Positions 53,260 to 64,000 of a stretch of 64,000 bases of DNA are shown here, one piece after another. The stretch is from Mytilus californianus (Eukaryota; Mollusca; Bivalvia; Mytilida; Mytilidae). The notes under the pieces are model-generated. The model saw only the letters and a program-made list of their open reading frames with translations. It searched no databases and was not told where the DNA came from. Location of the stretch: assembly GCF_021869535.1 (NCBI RefSeq), contig NW_026262712.1, forward strand, positions 65,094,100-65,158,099. The letters are read 5' to 3'. How positions within the stretch are numbered: position 1 is the first letter of the stretch; each line of letters opens with the position of its first letter. Both the position numbers and the translations under genes were made by a program.

Positions 53260-54107
53260 AAAATTCTAATTCTGGTATCTATGATGAGTTTAATTATTAC
53301 GTCGTGGTGTTACTTCCATCATTCCTCGGTCGTACGTGATTTATTTATTCTTCCGGGAAAATGCATGTGAAGCATTATTTTGACATTTCCCATTAATTAG
53401 AATGTTAAAAAGACATTCAACGTATACTTGCTTGAATTGTATAAACAAGAGTATCTTTGTATCTGATATGTACATGAAAGTTATAGAATATTCGTCGCAG
53501 GAAAGATCATCTGCCATGATATTTTCTTGTGTGTTGGATCCTTTTAATTTTTATTATAATCTAAGTGAAAATTAAAATCGAAATCTCGTTGTAAGATTAA
53601 CATCTTAATGAACAACACTCTTTTTAAATTGGACATTCTCATATCATAATAAGGAGTCTTGCAGTGTTTACCTATAAGCACTTGCAAATGGTACGAGTCA
53701 ATGTTATAATTTGTATTCTATAACAGACATTTTCACAAGTCACCGGTAAAAGATCGACAACTTTAATTTGATATTGCAAAGTTTAATAACATGTCTACCT
53801 AAGAGTTGTATCACATTTTGACACTACTCATTGACAATCATTTTACCGGAGATGACCATGTTCAAAATTTATTGAGATGTCGTTAAAATATTGATGCAAA
53901 CTGACTCAAACCACCGTTGCTAGATTGCAATAATCGATGGGATTCATTTCACAAAAATTCTCAAAAAACTTATTGCTGCACAAAATATTTAAAGAGTCGA
54001 TTGCGACTTTATTGAATATTATTTGTGATATAATGATTAACAGGAGAAATAGAATGAACATACTAAGTCTTATACTTTCCAACTTTATTTAGTCACTCAG
54101 TAGATAT
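53260..54107. other. AT-rich noncoding DNA, one copy of a diverged duplication
   Basis: Sequence from about 52900 to 53830 recurs, diverged, at about 54270-54930 and again near 56990-57430 (words acgttgtggt, tcggtcgt, gtgatttatt, acattcaacgtat). This is an old segmental or repeat duplication without a coding frame. Confidence 0.45.
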
Positions 54108-54253
54108 AAGATGTGGTATGAGTGCCAATGAGACAACTCTCCATACAAGTCACAATTTGTAAAAGTAAACCATTATAGGTCAAAGTATGGCCTTAAACAC
54201 GGAGCCTTGGCTCACAACGAACAGCAAGTTATAAAGGGCCCCAAAAATGACTA
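54108..54253 (+). repeat. Dispersed repeat A
   Basis: It starts agatgtggtatgagtgccaa and ends in ataaagggccccaaaaatga. It is the same sequence as the arms of the element at 12681-14001. Confidence 0.8.
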
Positions 54254-55140
54254 GTCAGGCACATTACAATATAATGTTTCAATATAATCATGTTTACCTT
54301 TGTAAGTCACTATATCAAGAATTTATTCAAGTAATGATTTATTGGGTGCAATGATATGCTACAAACTTTTGTTGATATAAAATAGGAAAACAACATTTTC
54401 TATAAAACACGACGATTTTTAATTTGTAATGTTTCGTTCTAGTATTTTATAGTTAACTAGTCTTACAATTTTGTGAAATTTTGTATACTCGTTTTTTTTT
54501 TCTAAAATAAGGATATGTTATTACGTTGTGGTATTAATTCCCTCCATTCTCGATCGTAAGCGATTTATTTTGTCTACTGGAAAAATGCATGTGTAGCATC
54601 ATTTTGACAATTCCCACCAGTTACAATGTTAAAAAGACATTCAACGTATATTTGCTGGAGTGTACAAACAAGAGCCTATTTGTACTACATGTACTTGAAA
54701 GTTATAGAATATGCGCCTCATGAAAGATTTTTTTATGATATTTTTGAGTGTAGGTTCCTTTTAATTTTATTATTATCTAAGTGATAACCAAATCGAAATC
54801 TTGTTTTAAAAATTAACATCTTATGTAACTATACTCTTATTTAAATTGGATATTATCATATCATAATATGAAGTCTTGCATTGTATACGTACCTGCTAAA
54901 TGTTACGAGTCAATGTTATAATTATCAATTATTGACTTTTGACAAGTTCAATAATTTATAAATGAACCTGTTCACATTATATTGACCGAGGACGAAGTCC
55001 GACTGTCAATACAATCTAACAGGTCCATATATAACGTATTGACTGAGTGAAAGTCCTTAACTCATATATTACATATGTAAATAATGTGTTATGGAAATGG
55101 ATTTCAATGTTCTATCTCTGTATTTTACATTGAATATATA
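54254..55140. other. Second copy of the diverged duplication
   Basis: It parallels 52900-53830. At 54980-55080 a partly mirrored stretch (attgaccgaggacgaagtcc) is seen. No gene. Confidence 0.4.
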
Positions 55141-55603
55141 GTCTAAATTGAAAACAACGTTCAAACCTATGTTTGCGTTGGATAAAAACCGCAATTTTCA
55201 TACGTGTACATGCAAAACAAATTTCTTGGTAGAGGGGTCTAAAAACAGCACAAACAACATTTTCAAAAAGACCAAAAAAGTGAAAAAGTATATTTTAACA
55301 AAACGCATTTGACCAGCAGGTCGAAAAACGGATGTTCTTAAACCCTGCTGACTGACATTGGCGATTGACAAATAAACGGATCACCAGATGTAACAAAATG
55401 GATCTTAACTATTAATTTAATACCAAACCGAAAACAATAAACTTGCGGAAAAGATGGTATACCGCAAACAAACAAAAGGTGCAAAAATTAGTACGCCATA
55501 TCCGGATTTCGACAATTATTGTCTCTTCAGTGATGTTAGGAATCGAAATGGTATTTGGAAGACCATATAATGTATCCCAATTTAGGATAGACTCTTGAAT
55601 TAT
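55141..55603 (+). repeat. Dispersed repeat family D, long copy 3
   Basis: It matches 3787-4362 through most of its length, with the same internal landmarks (aaacggatcacc, aaacttgcgga, tgtctcttcagtgatg, taggatagactcttgaatt). Confidence 0.8.
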
Positions 55604-55611
55604 ATGTGCAA

Positions 55612-55790
55612 GTCTAAATTGAAAACAACGTTCAAACCTATAATTGCGTTGGATAAAAACCGCAATTCTTATACGTGTGCATGCAAAACAAATTTCTTGG
55701 TAGAGGGGTCTAAATACAGCACAAACAACATTTTCCAAGAGACCAAAAAAGTGACAAAGCATATTTTAACAAAACGCATTTGAATATATA
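55612..55790 (+). repeat. Dispersed repeat family D, short copy 4
   Basis: It repeats the first ~180 bases of family D directly after copy 3, so the two form a partial tandem, as copies 1 and 2 do at 3.8-4.6 kb. Confidence 0.8.
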
Positions 55791-57426
55791 TTTATATATG
55801 TATATGGATGTTATGTTTCTATTTACATGTATATAGAAGTAAATAAAAACATAGGATCAATATGATAAAAAAAAGAAACAAGGCTTCATGTACATCAAAT
55901 AATCTTTGAATCACGTGATCGTGATAATGAATGAAAAAAAAAACAAGAATGCTTCATCATTAATTTTGTAATATTTGTATTATCCATATTCAATAGCAGA
56001 CATTTTGACAAGCAACCGGTAAAAGATCGACAACTTTAATTTGATATTGCACAGATTAATTACACGTATACCTAAGAGTTGTATCACCTTTTGACTAAAC
56101 CATTAATGAGTGTCAATCATAACTGGAGATGAAGATGTTAACAATGGATTAAGATGTCATACAAATATTGATGCGAACTGACTCGAACCACTGTTAAAAG
56201 TGAAATAACAAAAATACCGAACTCCAAGGAAAATTCAAAACGGAAAGTCCCTTATCAAATGGCAAAATCAAAAGCGCAAACACATCAAACGAATGGAAAA
56301 CAACTGTCATATCCCTGATTTGGTACAGGCATTTCCTTATTTAGAAAATGGTGGATTAAACCTGGTTTTATAGCTAGCATAACATCACACTTGTATGATA
56401 GTCGCGTAAAATTCCATCATATTGACAACAATGCAAAATAAACAGAAATAGTAGGTAAAAATGTCAAAATTGGGGAACAGCAGTCAACATTGTGTTATAA
56501 TCTTAATCGCTATAAAAACAAATAACTATTTCAACAAAGAAAAACAAAAAGGCATAAAGACACTCTATAGACAAAGTACATAAGCAAAAAATGAAAGATG
56601 AGAATACAAAAATGACCATAGCACAATAACAAAATGGCGGGATGTATAAATACCTAGCCACGCCTAAAGTATATATCAAACATACATATACTAAACAGTA
56701 AATGTTAAAAATATATGCAAAGACAAATAAAAAGAACACTATAACACGTAATTAAGATGATAAACAACGTCAGTACCTAGAATCTTCACTTTAAGACCAT
56801 TATGTATTATTTGTATTAAGTTGATACGGGATATTTACCAAAAAGGTCGAGGTATCTTCCGATGTTAATAAATTGCAATATTCCAGATCTTTTATTTTCA
56901 CCATGTTTACAAAAATACTCCAAAAAATATGTACAGTCTCAACACATTACGACTTTGTGTAATTCTGTTTGTCATATAGTGATTTACAGGAGGAATAGAA
57001 TGGCGAAGCTTTCAATATAACTATGTTAACCTCTGTAAGTTACTATAAATTAGTAATGGTTTATTTGTGGTCATTATCTGCTTCCAACTTCTGTTATTAT
57101 AAATAAGAAAATTTATTTTCTGTAAGACATTTACTTATTGAGCTATTCCTCGTTTAATTATTTTACAATCAGTTAGTGTCAAAAAGCATCGAGGATGTGC
57201 TATTACGTTGTGGTCTTACTTCCGTCCTCCTCGGTCGTTCGTGATTTATTATACTGGAAAAAAACATGTGTAGCGTTATTTTGACATTTCCCATTAATTA
57301 GAATTTTAAAAGGACATTCAACGCTTATTTGCTTAAGTGTACAGAAAGAGATTTTTATATTTTCTGGTTTGTTAATTTCCTTTTTTTTTATTTTAACATT
57401 AGTGAAAATTAAATCGAAATCTTGCT
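55791..57426. other. AT-rich DNA with repeat C and third copy of the duplication
   Basis: Repeat C lies at 56205-56372 (accgaactccaaggaaaatt ... ctgtcatatccctgatttgg). From about 56990 the diverged duplication seen at 53 and 54 kb returns. No exon was seen. Confidence 0.45.
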
Positions 57427-57611
57427 TTAATACAAGTGTGAATTGAAAACAACGTTCAAACCTATGATTGCGTTAGATAAAAAACCGCAATTTTTATACG
57501 TGTACATGCAAAACAAATTTCTTGGTAGAGAGGTCTAAATACAGCACAAACAACATTTTCCAAAAGACCAAAAAAGTGAAAAAGTATATTTTAACAAAAC
57601 GCATTTGATAT
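57427..57611 (+). repeat. Dispersed repeat family D, short copy 5
   Basis: It contains aattgaaaacaacgttcaaa and ttggtagagaggtctaaata and ends aaaacgcatttgat, like copies 2 and 4. Confidence 0.8.
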
Positions 57612-57659
57612 AAGTACTTATTCATTGATACGAGGTAAATTTATAATAATATCATATAT

Positions 57660-57907
57660 CTGCGTCGGATAGAAATCGACCTTATGCAAATGAAATCAAT
57701 ACATCTGTTAACCTTTTTTGGGCTGAAAAATCTCAATTCGAAGTCTGTTACTGTTTGAAAATTAAGTTGATATATTAAGAACCTTGCAAAATAGACTAAA
57801 ACTCCCTTTTTATTTTGTATTTGAATGTTCCACAATCAATTAAAGTCTTATACATGTACATGTATATATATGTGTACTTGCATAAGGTCGATTTCTATCC
57901 GACGCAG
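57660..57907. mobile_element. 248-bp element with perfect 30-bp inverted ends
   Basis: The 30 bases at 57660-57689 (ctgcgtcggatagaaatcga and on) are the exact reverse complement of 57878-57907. The interior has no conserved frame. The ends are perfect although the surroundings are decayed, suggesting a young insertion or a selected hairpin. No target duplication is evident. Confidence 0.75.
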
Positions 57908-59200
57908 CTCACATGTTAATCCATTGGTGGAAGACATTTATTCTGTTAGTTAGTGCACTTCTGTATAACTCATTTGTTGTTCAATGTCATTTGAGTAAAA
58001 AGTTACTAGTAACTTTGATAGCTGGGTTGGTGTCTATTGACGTGATTTCCACATTTCTTTTTTGTAATTTTATTGGGATGTAAAAGCGTTGACCAGAGCA
58101 CATGCGCATCATACTAAAAATGTGCGCACGATCAATGCTTTTACAGCCTTAAAATTATAAAAAGAAGACGTTGATATCAGCAATTATAGGTCACCGTACG
58201 GCTTTATACAATGAGAAAAACCATATCGTATAGTCAGCTATAAAAAGCCCCGACATGAAAAATGTGAACCAAATCAAACGAGAAAACTAAGATCTAACTT
58301 ATAACAACGGCATTTACGAAATACAAATATGACAGACATGAAAAAACGACTACCACTGAAGTACAGGCTCCTTTCTTGAGACAGGCACATACAGAATGTA
58401 GTGAGATTTATCATGCCAGTGAGCGATTAACCCTCTCCTTACCTAGGACAGTGATGTAACAGCACAACATAAGATGAAACTGTAAAAATCAGTTGCACAT
58501 AACTTAACTCAATATATCGGTACGAAGAACAAACAAAGACTAACATAAATACAATAGGCACACAGCACCGATAAAAGAGTACTCGCAGCTACAAAAAGCT
58601 AGTACAAAGCCAATTGCAACTAATAAATAATTTCTTTAGGAGGCATCGGTTTTTGTTGGTTAATGTGATCTGTTAAACTGTCCAGTATATTGGTTCCTCT
58701 TATTGTTTTATGTATCATTAATAGTGTTGGCAACGGTTAACCGAGTAACCGTTGGAAGTACGGAATATCGAATATTAACAACGTTAACCGCTTGATCGGA
58801 CCAACTGTACATTTTGTATTTTTCTTTTTAGATAGAGCAATTATTTTTATAACGGTAGTCGAGAGCCTTCAAAGCTTTAGTACATCAGAAAGTAACTGTA
58901 AGCGTGTTTCATAATGCCAGTTTTTGAGAAATCAAATTTCTATTGCAAAATGATTAATCTTTTTAGAATTGTTTCAATAGAGAGTTAAATAATTTGAAAG
59001 GGCTTTAAAATTCAGATAAATCTATACTTCGAGCGCAAACATTAAGATCTGACATATTATAGTATGTTTCACATTAACTTCTCCTATTCGATGTAAATCA
59101 TGTGTATTTTATGTTGCATACCTATAACTTTTGTATATAAAGATTATTACTACTGCAGTACTACATTATATATATTTGGATATTAGAAAATACGTGTGTG
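57908..59200. other. Noncoding DNA downstream of the C1q gene
   Basis: Repeat A2 lies at about 58170-58295. A mirrored pair around 58085-58145 (aagcgttgaccagagcac ... gatcaatgcttttacag) is seen. No canonical AATAAA was found within about 150 bases beyond the C1q stop codon. Confidence 0.4.
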
Positions 59201-59649
59201 TCAACAGGTAATCAGGAATCCTTCGAATACAGAATGAGGTCCAAGGGTTGCTCTATCTCCATAGACAACGAAAGGAAAATTATTCTCCAGTACTTCTATC
59301 CGCACATCATCTCCTGCAGTTAGATGGTTGATATTTGTGTACGAATCCGTAATGTAGTGAGTTTCAAACGCACTCATTGCATGAGAAACGATCTCCCCAT
59401 TTATCTTCATGACAAGACGAATTAACGAACCACTACTACCTGGAGAGATGGTTATTCGGTAACTTAGGAAATATATGCCCGAAACAGGTGCTACAAAGGC
59501 GCCATGGTGAGTATTGTAACCATTGCCAATATTAAGTTTAACATCGTCAAATACGAAATGGAAACCAGCAGATGGATTGTTTACGTCATTGGTTAATTGG
59601 GTTCTAAATGCAACAGTCGGACAGTTAGTATATGAAAAATAAATACATG
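59201..59649 (-). CDS. C1q gene exon 2: globular C1q domain
   Basis: C1q landmarks in order: CPTVAFRTQL, GFHFVFDDVKLNIGNGYN, GAFVAPVSGIYFLSYRI, MKINGEIVSHA, LTAGDDVRIEVLEN and the final FEGFLITC. The acceptor chosen is ACAG at 59650-59653. Its pyrimidine tract is poor, and an alternative CTGCAG giving a start at 59733 is equally in phase. A TACTAAC word at 59618-59640 looks like a branch point, but the next AG (TTTAG) is out of phase with exon 1. Confidence 0.75.
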
Positions 59650-61317
59650 CTGTATTGCTTAGTCGTAGCTTGAAAATGCACATGGTATCCATAAAATACT
59701 CTACTATGTGCACCGTATGAAAGTTTGCCTTATCTGCAGTATGTTGATATGATTTTTGAAAGTGCATTTGTGACAGATTCATATCAATACAATATCTTCA
59801 TAGTGTATTTTCCTCTGAATATCTGTTCCTGCATAGTGCATTTGGTATGAATGGGCGTTGCCGAAGTAGCAGATATCAGTTCGATGTGTCAATATATTTT
59901 GTTTTTCATATTTCAAGCATTGTAATGGCTATACTCATTCGGGAAAGGCTTTTCAATACATTTTTTTATAGTGAGAACAATTTGCAAACTGCAAAGGTAA
60001 TGTGTATTCTACTAAAATGAACGTCCATATATAGTGTGTTATTTGTCTCGTCAGACTATCCTATTAGGATCAATTGGCGGCTCACTGACAAAGTCTGGAG
60101 TTTTCAAATACAATTGTGGGTTGACTCGATTTAACTTGTTCCATATAGGGCGTGGCTGTGTTGTGTAGTGTATTCATACATCCAGGAAAGGAAAACGGGT
60201 GCTCCACAGCAAATATATTGGTCAAATATTCCTGAATCAATACAGTCTGACATTTATGCAAACATGAATGACATGCAAGGTAAATCGATTCTGAGTGTTT
60301 CCTTTGGCTGAGTCAGTTGTGATGGTACACTACATGATACGGAACCCTATATTGTTATTCGAAACTAACTGGTCGGTATGCTGTTCTAAGACAATACACT
60401 ATGATAACTGGTGGTAATTTGCAACACACCTTACTAGAAAAATACATACATTAAAAATAAATCAGAAAAAAACACACACAAAAAAACACCAAAAATAAAA
60501 CAAAAACAAACAAAAAACACAAAAAAACAATTAGAAAAAGATATACAGAAAATTACTAACACCCTTCCAATACAAAATAGATGAACCATAGAGATGGATC
60601 TAACTATTATTCATATGTCCTTTTTTATTTTAAAGCTCTTCAACCTCTTCGGTTCTTATACATCCTTGGCATTCAAATATTCGGCTTTGAGCGTTCCTGA
60701 TGAAAGCGCTTTGTACACATGGAAATTTATAAATTGCAGTTTTCAATTTTTACAGCACTGGGTCGGTACCTCTGCTGGTGGACTTCCAGACCCCATGGTA
60801 TCATCAGCTCGGTAGTCAATGATTCGGTACTGTCATTAATAACAAACATTTCTTATATTGTCATTTTATAAATTTAGAAATTAAAAAGGTTTCAACTCCC
60901 TTATGCAAAGTTGACATTAGATGGATTTGGCTATTATTTGTATGTCCTTTTTGGTCATATAAGTCTTCAACTATTTCGGTTCTTATACATCCGTGACTTT
61001 CAAATATTCGGGATTGAGCGTTCCCGATAAAAGCAAATCCAGAAAGCGCCTCGAATGCATGAAGTTATAAAGGGTTGTTTTCATTTTTTAACAATAATGA
61101 AATAAATTAAATCAAATATAGTACCTTGTGCTTGAAGGGTCTCAACAGTCTTCTTCAGGGTCTGAACTTCTGTTTGTGATGTCTTTAGTTCGTGTTTTAA
61201 AGTTTTCAATTCCTGCAAAAGACATACGTTGGTTGACGGATCTTCGTCGCAAGATCGTGTTATATTCAATGCAAAAACATTCACACGAAACAAGAAGAAT
61301 AGAGAAAAGATTAACAT
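59201..61317 (-). CDS. Secreted coiled-coil and C1q-domain protein, two exons
   Basis: Exon 1 (61125-61317) gives a signal peptide, a short Cys-containing segment and a coiled coil. Exon 2 (from about 59649, or 59733, to 59201) gives a globular C1q domain ending in FEGFLITC. Both possible acceptors keep phase 1. The product would be about 212 residues (or 240), as usual for molluscan C1q-domain proteins that use a coiled coil instead of collagen. Such proteins trimerise and act as secreted recognition molecules in bivalve immunity (family knowledge). The ligand is unknown. Confidence 0.8.
61125..61317 (-). CDS. C1q gene exon 1: signal peptide and coiled coil
   Basis: The ATG at 61315-61317 starts MLIFSLFFLFRVNVFAL, a clear signal peptide. 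RSCDEDPSTNVC follows, then leucine heptads (LQELKTLKHELK; VQTLKKTVETLQAQ) for a trimeric coiled coil. Donor GTACTA leaves phase 1. The two Cys may link chains. Confidence 0.8.
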
Positions 61318-61423
61318 AATACTAATGGCATACGTATGTGTCTTTCAAGTTTTATCATATAATGTATAGATAAGAATCTAGTTCCAGTACAATCAGTTGT
61401 CTACATTCATGAACAATCTTCTT

Positions 61424-61793
61424 ATCTATAGACTTGGGGCCTGTTTATCGAAATGGTCTCAGGACTAGACCATGTCCTTAAATCATCTTTGTTCTTAATC
61501 TATAGACCTGGGGCCTGTTTATCGAAATGGTCTCAGGACTAGACCATGTCCTTAAATCATCTTTGTTCATAATCTATAGACCTGGGGCCTGTTTATCGAA
61601 ATGTTCTTAGGACTAGACCATGTCCTAAAATCATCTTTGTTCTTAATCTATAGACCTGGGGCCTGTTTATCGAAATGGTCTTAGGACTAGACCATGTCCT
61701 TAAATCATCTATGTTCTTAATCTATAGACCTGGGGCCTGTTTATCGAAATGATTTTAGGACTAGACCATGTCTTAAAATCGTCTTTGTTCTTA
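61424..61793. repeat. 74-bp tandem array upstream of the C1q gene
   Basis: Five units of exactly 74 bases (ggggcctgtttatcg at 61436, 61510, 61584, 61658 and 61732). Each unit carries an inverted pair aggac / gtcct. The array begins about 105 bases before the C1q start codon, in its likely promoter region. Confidence 0.95.
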
Positions 61794-61827
61794 AAGGTGT
61801 TTATCAAATATGTCGTAACTTAGGAAA

Positions 61828-61945
61828 AAAGTAAAATCACAAAGATACTGAACTCCGAGGAAAATCCAAAACGGAAAGTCCCTAATCAAATGGCAAAATC
61901 AAATGATAAAACACATCAAACGAATGGACAACAACTGTCATAAAT
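61828..61945 (+). repeat. Dispersed repeat C
   Basis: It contains actgaactccgaggaaaat, aacggaaagtccctaatc and cgaatggacaacaactgtca, like the copies at 51.7 and 56.2 kb. Confidence 0.75.
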
Positions 61946-62384
61946 ATTGTCCTAAGTAGCGGACACAAATGTATGTGTCCTAAGATAGTCTTAGAGTGAT
62001 CCTAAATTTAGGATGTATTTTTTTACGGTTAATCTGTAAACAAATACGACCACCGCTTATATACGTTTATTTAAGGAGAATCGCATATAATTTTCGTAGA
62101 AATAGACTGCTTACGGAATATGACAATCCACTTGACTATTTGAACATTGACGGTATACGCAAGTATAGATTATCATGTCCGTAATAAATATTAGGTATTA
62201 ATAGTTCAAACACTTAGGACAGCGATTGGGATATCCTTGCTAAAAATTAGTAAGAAAGTCCTAAGACAGCTTCGATGTGCATGCTCAGACTTGTCGTAAG
62301 TCAGTCCTTACATTATCATAACATTATCCTAATTTATTTCTACTCGTAACCACAATCCCGCCCTCCTTTTCCCCGAATACCGAA
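61946..62384. other. Noncoding DNA
   Basis: Further diverged words of the 74-bp unit (cctaagacagc, gtcagtcctta) are scattered here. No gene. Confidence 0.4.
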
Positions 62385-62650
62385 TTAGACTTATCACCTG
62401 GTTTGTACTCAAATGAGCAACACGACGGGTGCCACATGTAGAGCAGGATCTGCTTAACCTTCCGAAACACCTGAGATAACCCACGGTTTTGAGAGGGATT
62501 CGTGTTGCTCTGTCTTTAGTTTTCTATGTTGTGTTTTGTATACTGTTGTTTGTCTTTTGGTCTTTTTCTTTTTTTTTCAGCCATGACGTTGTCAGTTTAA
62601 TTTCGACTTATGCTTTGAATGTCCATTTGGTATCTTTCGCCTCTTTTTTA
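62385..62650 (+). repeat. Dispersed repeat B, near full-length forward copy
   Basis: Landmarks in order: cttatcacctggtttgtact, agcaacacgacgggtgcc, cttccgaaacacctgagat, tgttgtgttttgtatactg, gccatgacgttgtcagttt and catttggtatctttcgcctc. This is the best reference copy for repeat B in the window. Confidence 0.8.
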
Positions 62651-63123
62651 TTCCTAATAATGGACATGTCACAGGACAGCTTCTTTAAACTGGCCTAAGA
62701 CAAAAAGTCTTGTAAATTTTCAAAGTGAATCAAATAAACAACATATTTGACATTAATTATATGTAGAAACTCATCAATGTAGGGTATTATTATTATTTTA
62801 GAAGATGAAAAAAAAAAAAAAAAAAAAAAAAACAGACACATTTCCCCTCGCTCAAAGAAAATAGAAAATAACCATACAAAAAATAGAACCTTTATAGAAA
62901 ATAACTGAAACTGCAACACCGACACTTTTTTTTTATTGTAAATTAAAACCAACTAATTTTTGCGAGCGATTTATTTTCGCGACTTTCGCGAGTAGAAAAA
63001 TGATGCAAATATAAAGCGTCGCGAAGATGTAAAACTTGGATCTTTCCTTATTCAACTACATCAAGCAAATTTGTAAAACGTGAAAAAAAGGTTTCCGCAA
63101 AAATAAGATGGTTTATTTTTTAT
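62651..63123. other. AT-rich noncoding DNA
   Basis: A poly-A run is at 62808-62831. A cgcga-bearing mirrored word pair (ttttgcgag / cgcgagtag) lies near 62957-62995. No gene. Confidence 0.4.
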
Positions 63124-63560
63124 TTCACTTTCAGATATATTGATGATGTTCTTTCTATTAACAATCCGAACTTTTCTGATTGAGTTCCATTAATATATCC
63201 ACCAGAACTAGAAATTAAAGAAACAACAGACACGGCTTCCTCCGCCTCATTTTTAGACTTATACCTCGAATTTGACATACACAGTCATCTCAGTACCAGA
63301 ATCTATGACAAACGAGACGATTTTAATTTTGAAATTATCAATTTCCCCCACCTTAGTAGCAATATACCAACTTCACCTTTATATGGGATATAATACATTT
63401 CCCAACTTGTTCGGTATTCAAGAGCTTTCAGCTCCTACTCAGACTTTGTAAAACGTCACCAGTGTCTGAGCAGAAAGTTGATGAACCAGGGTTATGTCAA
63501 AGAACGTCTTGTCCTTTTTCTAAAAAAAGTTCATCCGAAGGTACCAAGAACTTGTTGATA
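63124..63560 (+). pseudogene. Penelope-like reverse transcriptase fragment
   Basis: One frame carries FRYIDDVLSINNPNFSD with the catalytic YIDD box, then IYPPELEIKETTD, FLDLYLEFDI, TRIYDKRDDFNFEIINFPHL and SQLVRYSRAF ... LSRKLMNQGY. Two in-frame stops, after NFSD and after the PLYGI word, show it is dead. Similarity starts abruptly after tttcactttcag, which looks like a splice acceptor. Penelope-like elements are known to keep introns, so this may be an old intron border, or chance. Confidence 0.75.
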
Positions 63561-63669
63561 AATATTCCGTATCAACTTCACAAATAATACACGATGGTCT
63601 TGAAGTATAGATTTTGCGTACTGACGTTGTTTATCATCTAAATAACGTGTTATAGTATTCTTTTATTTG

Positions 63670-64000
63670 TCTTTATTATTATTACTTTTACTGTTAAGTC
63701 TGTTTTTTGAGATATCCATTTGACGTGACTCTGTGCTTATGTGTCCCGTCATACTTTGAATGACAAAATTATTTTATTTATTAATATTACTTTTACTGTT
63801 AAGTCTGGTTTTTTTTGTGATATACATTTGACGTGACTCTGTACTTATGTATTCCGTCATAATTTGAACCACACAATTATTTTATTTATTAAAATTACTT
63901 TTACTGTTATGTCTGTTTTTTGTGATATCAATTTTACGTGACTCTGTATTTATGTATCTCTTCATACTTTGAACGACAAAATTATTTTATGTCTACCTGT
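63670..64000 (+). repeat. ~107-bp tandem repeat after the reverse transcriptase, cut by the window end
   Basis: Three units (attacttttactgtta at 63681, 63786 and 63894; spacing 105 and 108) each hold gacgtgactctgt and tcatac/taatttgaa words. The array directly follows the reverse transcriptase remnant and continues past the window. Confidence 0.85.

Noticed and set aside
60689..60735. Further hammerhead copy near the C1q gene
   Set aside because: The stem I strand and CTGATGA are present, but no properly placed GAAA, stem III or closing strand follows, so only a fragment remains.

Overview
This window looks like nuclear DNA of a bivalve mollusc, most likely a marine mussel (Mytilidae). The reasons are the AT-rich background, small exons with GT/AG borders in long introns, a coiled-coil plus C1q gene of the kind expanded in mussels, and a dense load of dispersed repeats, foldback elements, Penelope-like reverse transcriptase fragments and hammerhead-like motifs. 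The species is inferred, not proven. No bacterial gene organisation, CRISPR array or rRNA gene is visible.

Layout. 1-17 kb: gene-poor AT-rich DNA with short inverted-repeat elements, hairpins, a TA microsatellite and a truncated reverse transcriptase enclosed by inverted arms (12.7-14.0 kb). 17.3-18.5 kb: a 21-bp minisatellite. 18.5-25.0 kb: a GC-rich island holding a dead Ty3/Gypsy-like element. Its gag begins with a helix-hairpin-helix segment, pol is internally deleted, and downstream lies a broken reading frame with a C2H2 finger and a TatD-type nuclease. 25.2-47.5 kb (minus strand): one gene that can be reconstructed end to end as 19 coding exons with matching splice phases, giving about 1034 residues. 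It encodes a secreted M12B (reprolysin/ADAM-like) metalloproteinase with the zinc motif HELAHSLGARHD, six PLAC-like six-cysteine modules and two lysine-rich segments. A possible alternative last exon lies downstream at 25.2 kb. 47.5-59 kb: repeats and reverse transcriptase remnants. 59.2-61.3 kb (minus strand): a two-exon secreted C1q-domain gene with a 74-bp tandem array just upstream. 62-64 kb: a dispersed repeat, a Penelope-like reverse transcriptase fragment and the tandem repeat following it.

The two real genes are both secreted: an extracellular protease with basic matrix-binding-type tails, and a lectin-like C1q recognition protein. Nothing in the sequence shows that they work together. 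The introns of the protease gene act as a repeat reservoir: a roughly 1.9-kb, 113-bp tandem array, two elements with long terminal inverted repeats, a hammerhead-like motif and a decayed copy of one of its own cysteine-module exons.

All exon borders were read by eye from splice consensus and reading frame. No alignment or database search was run. Family names rest on motif recognition.
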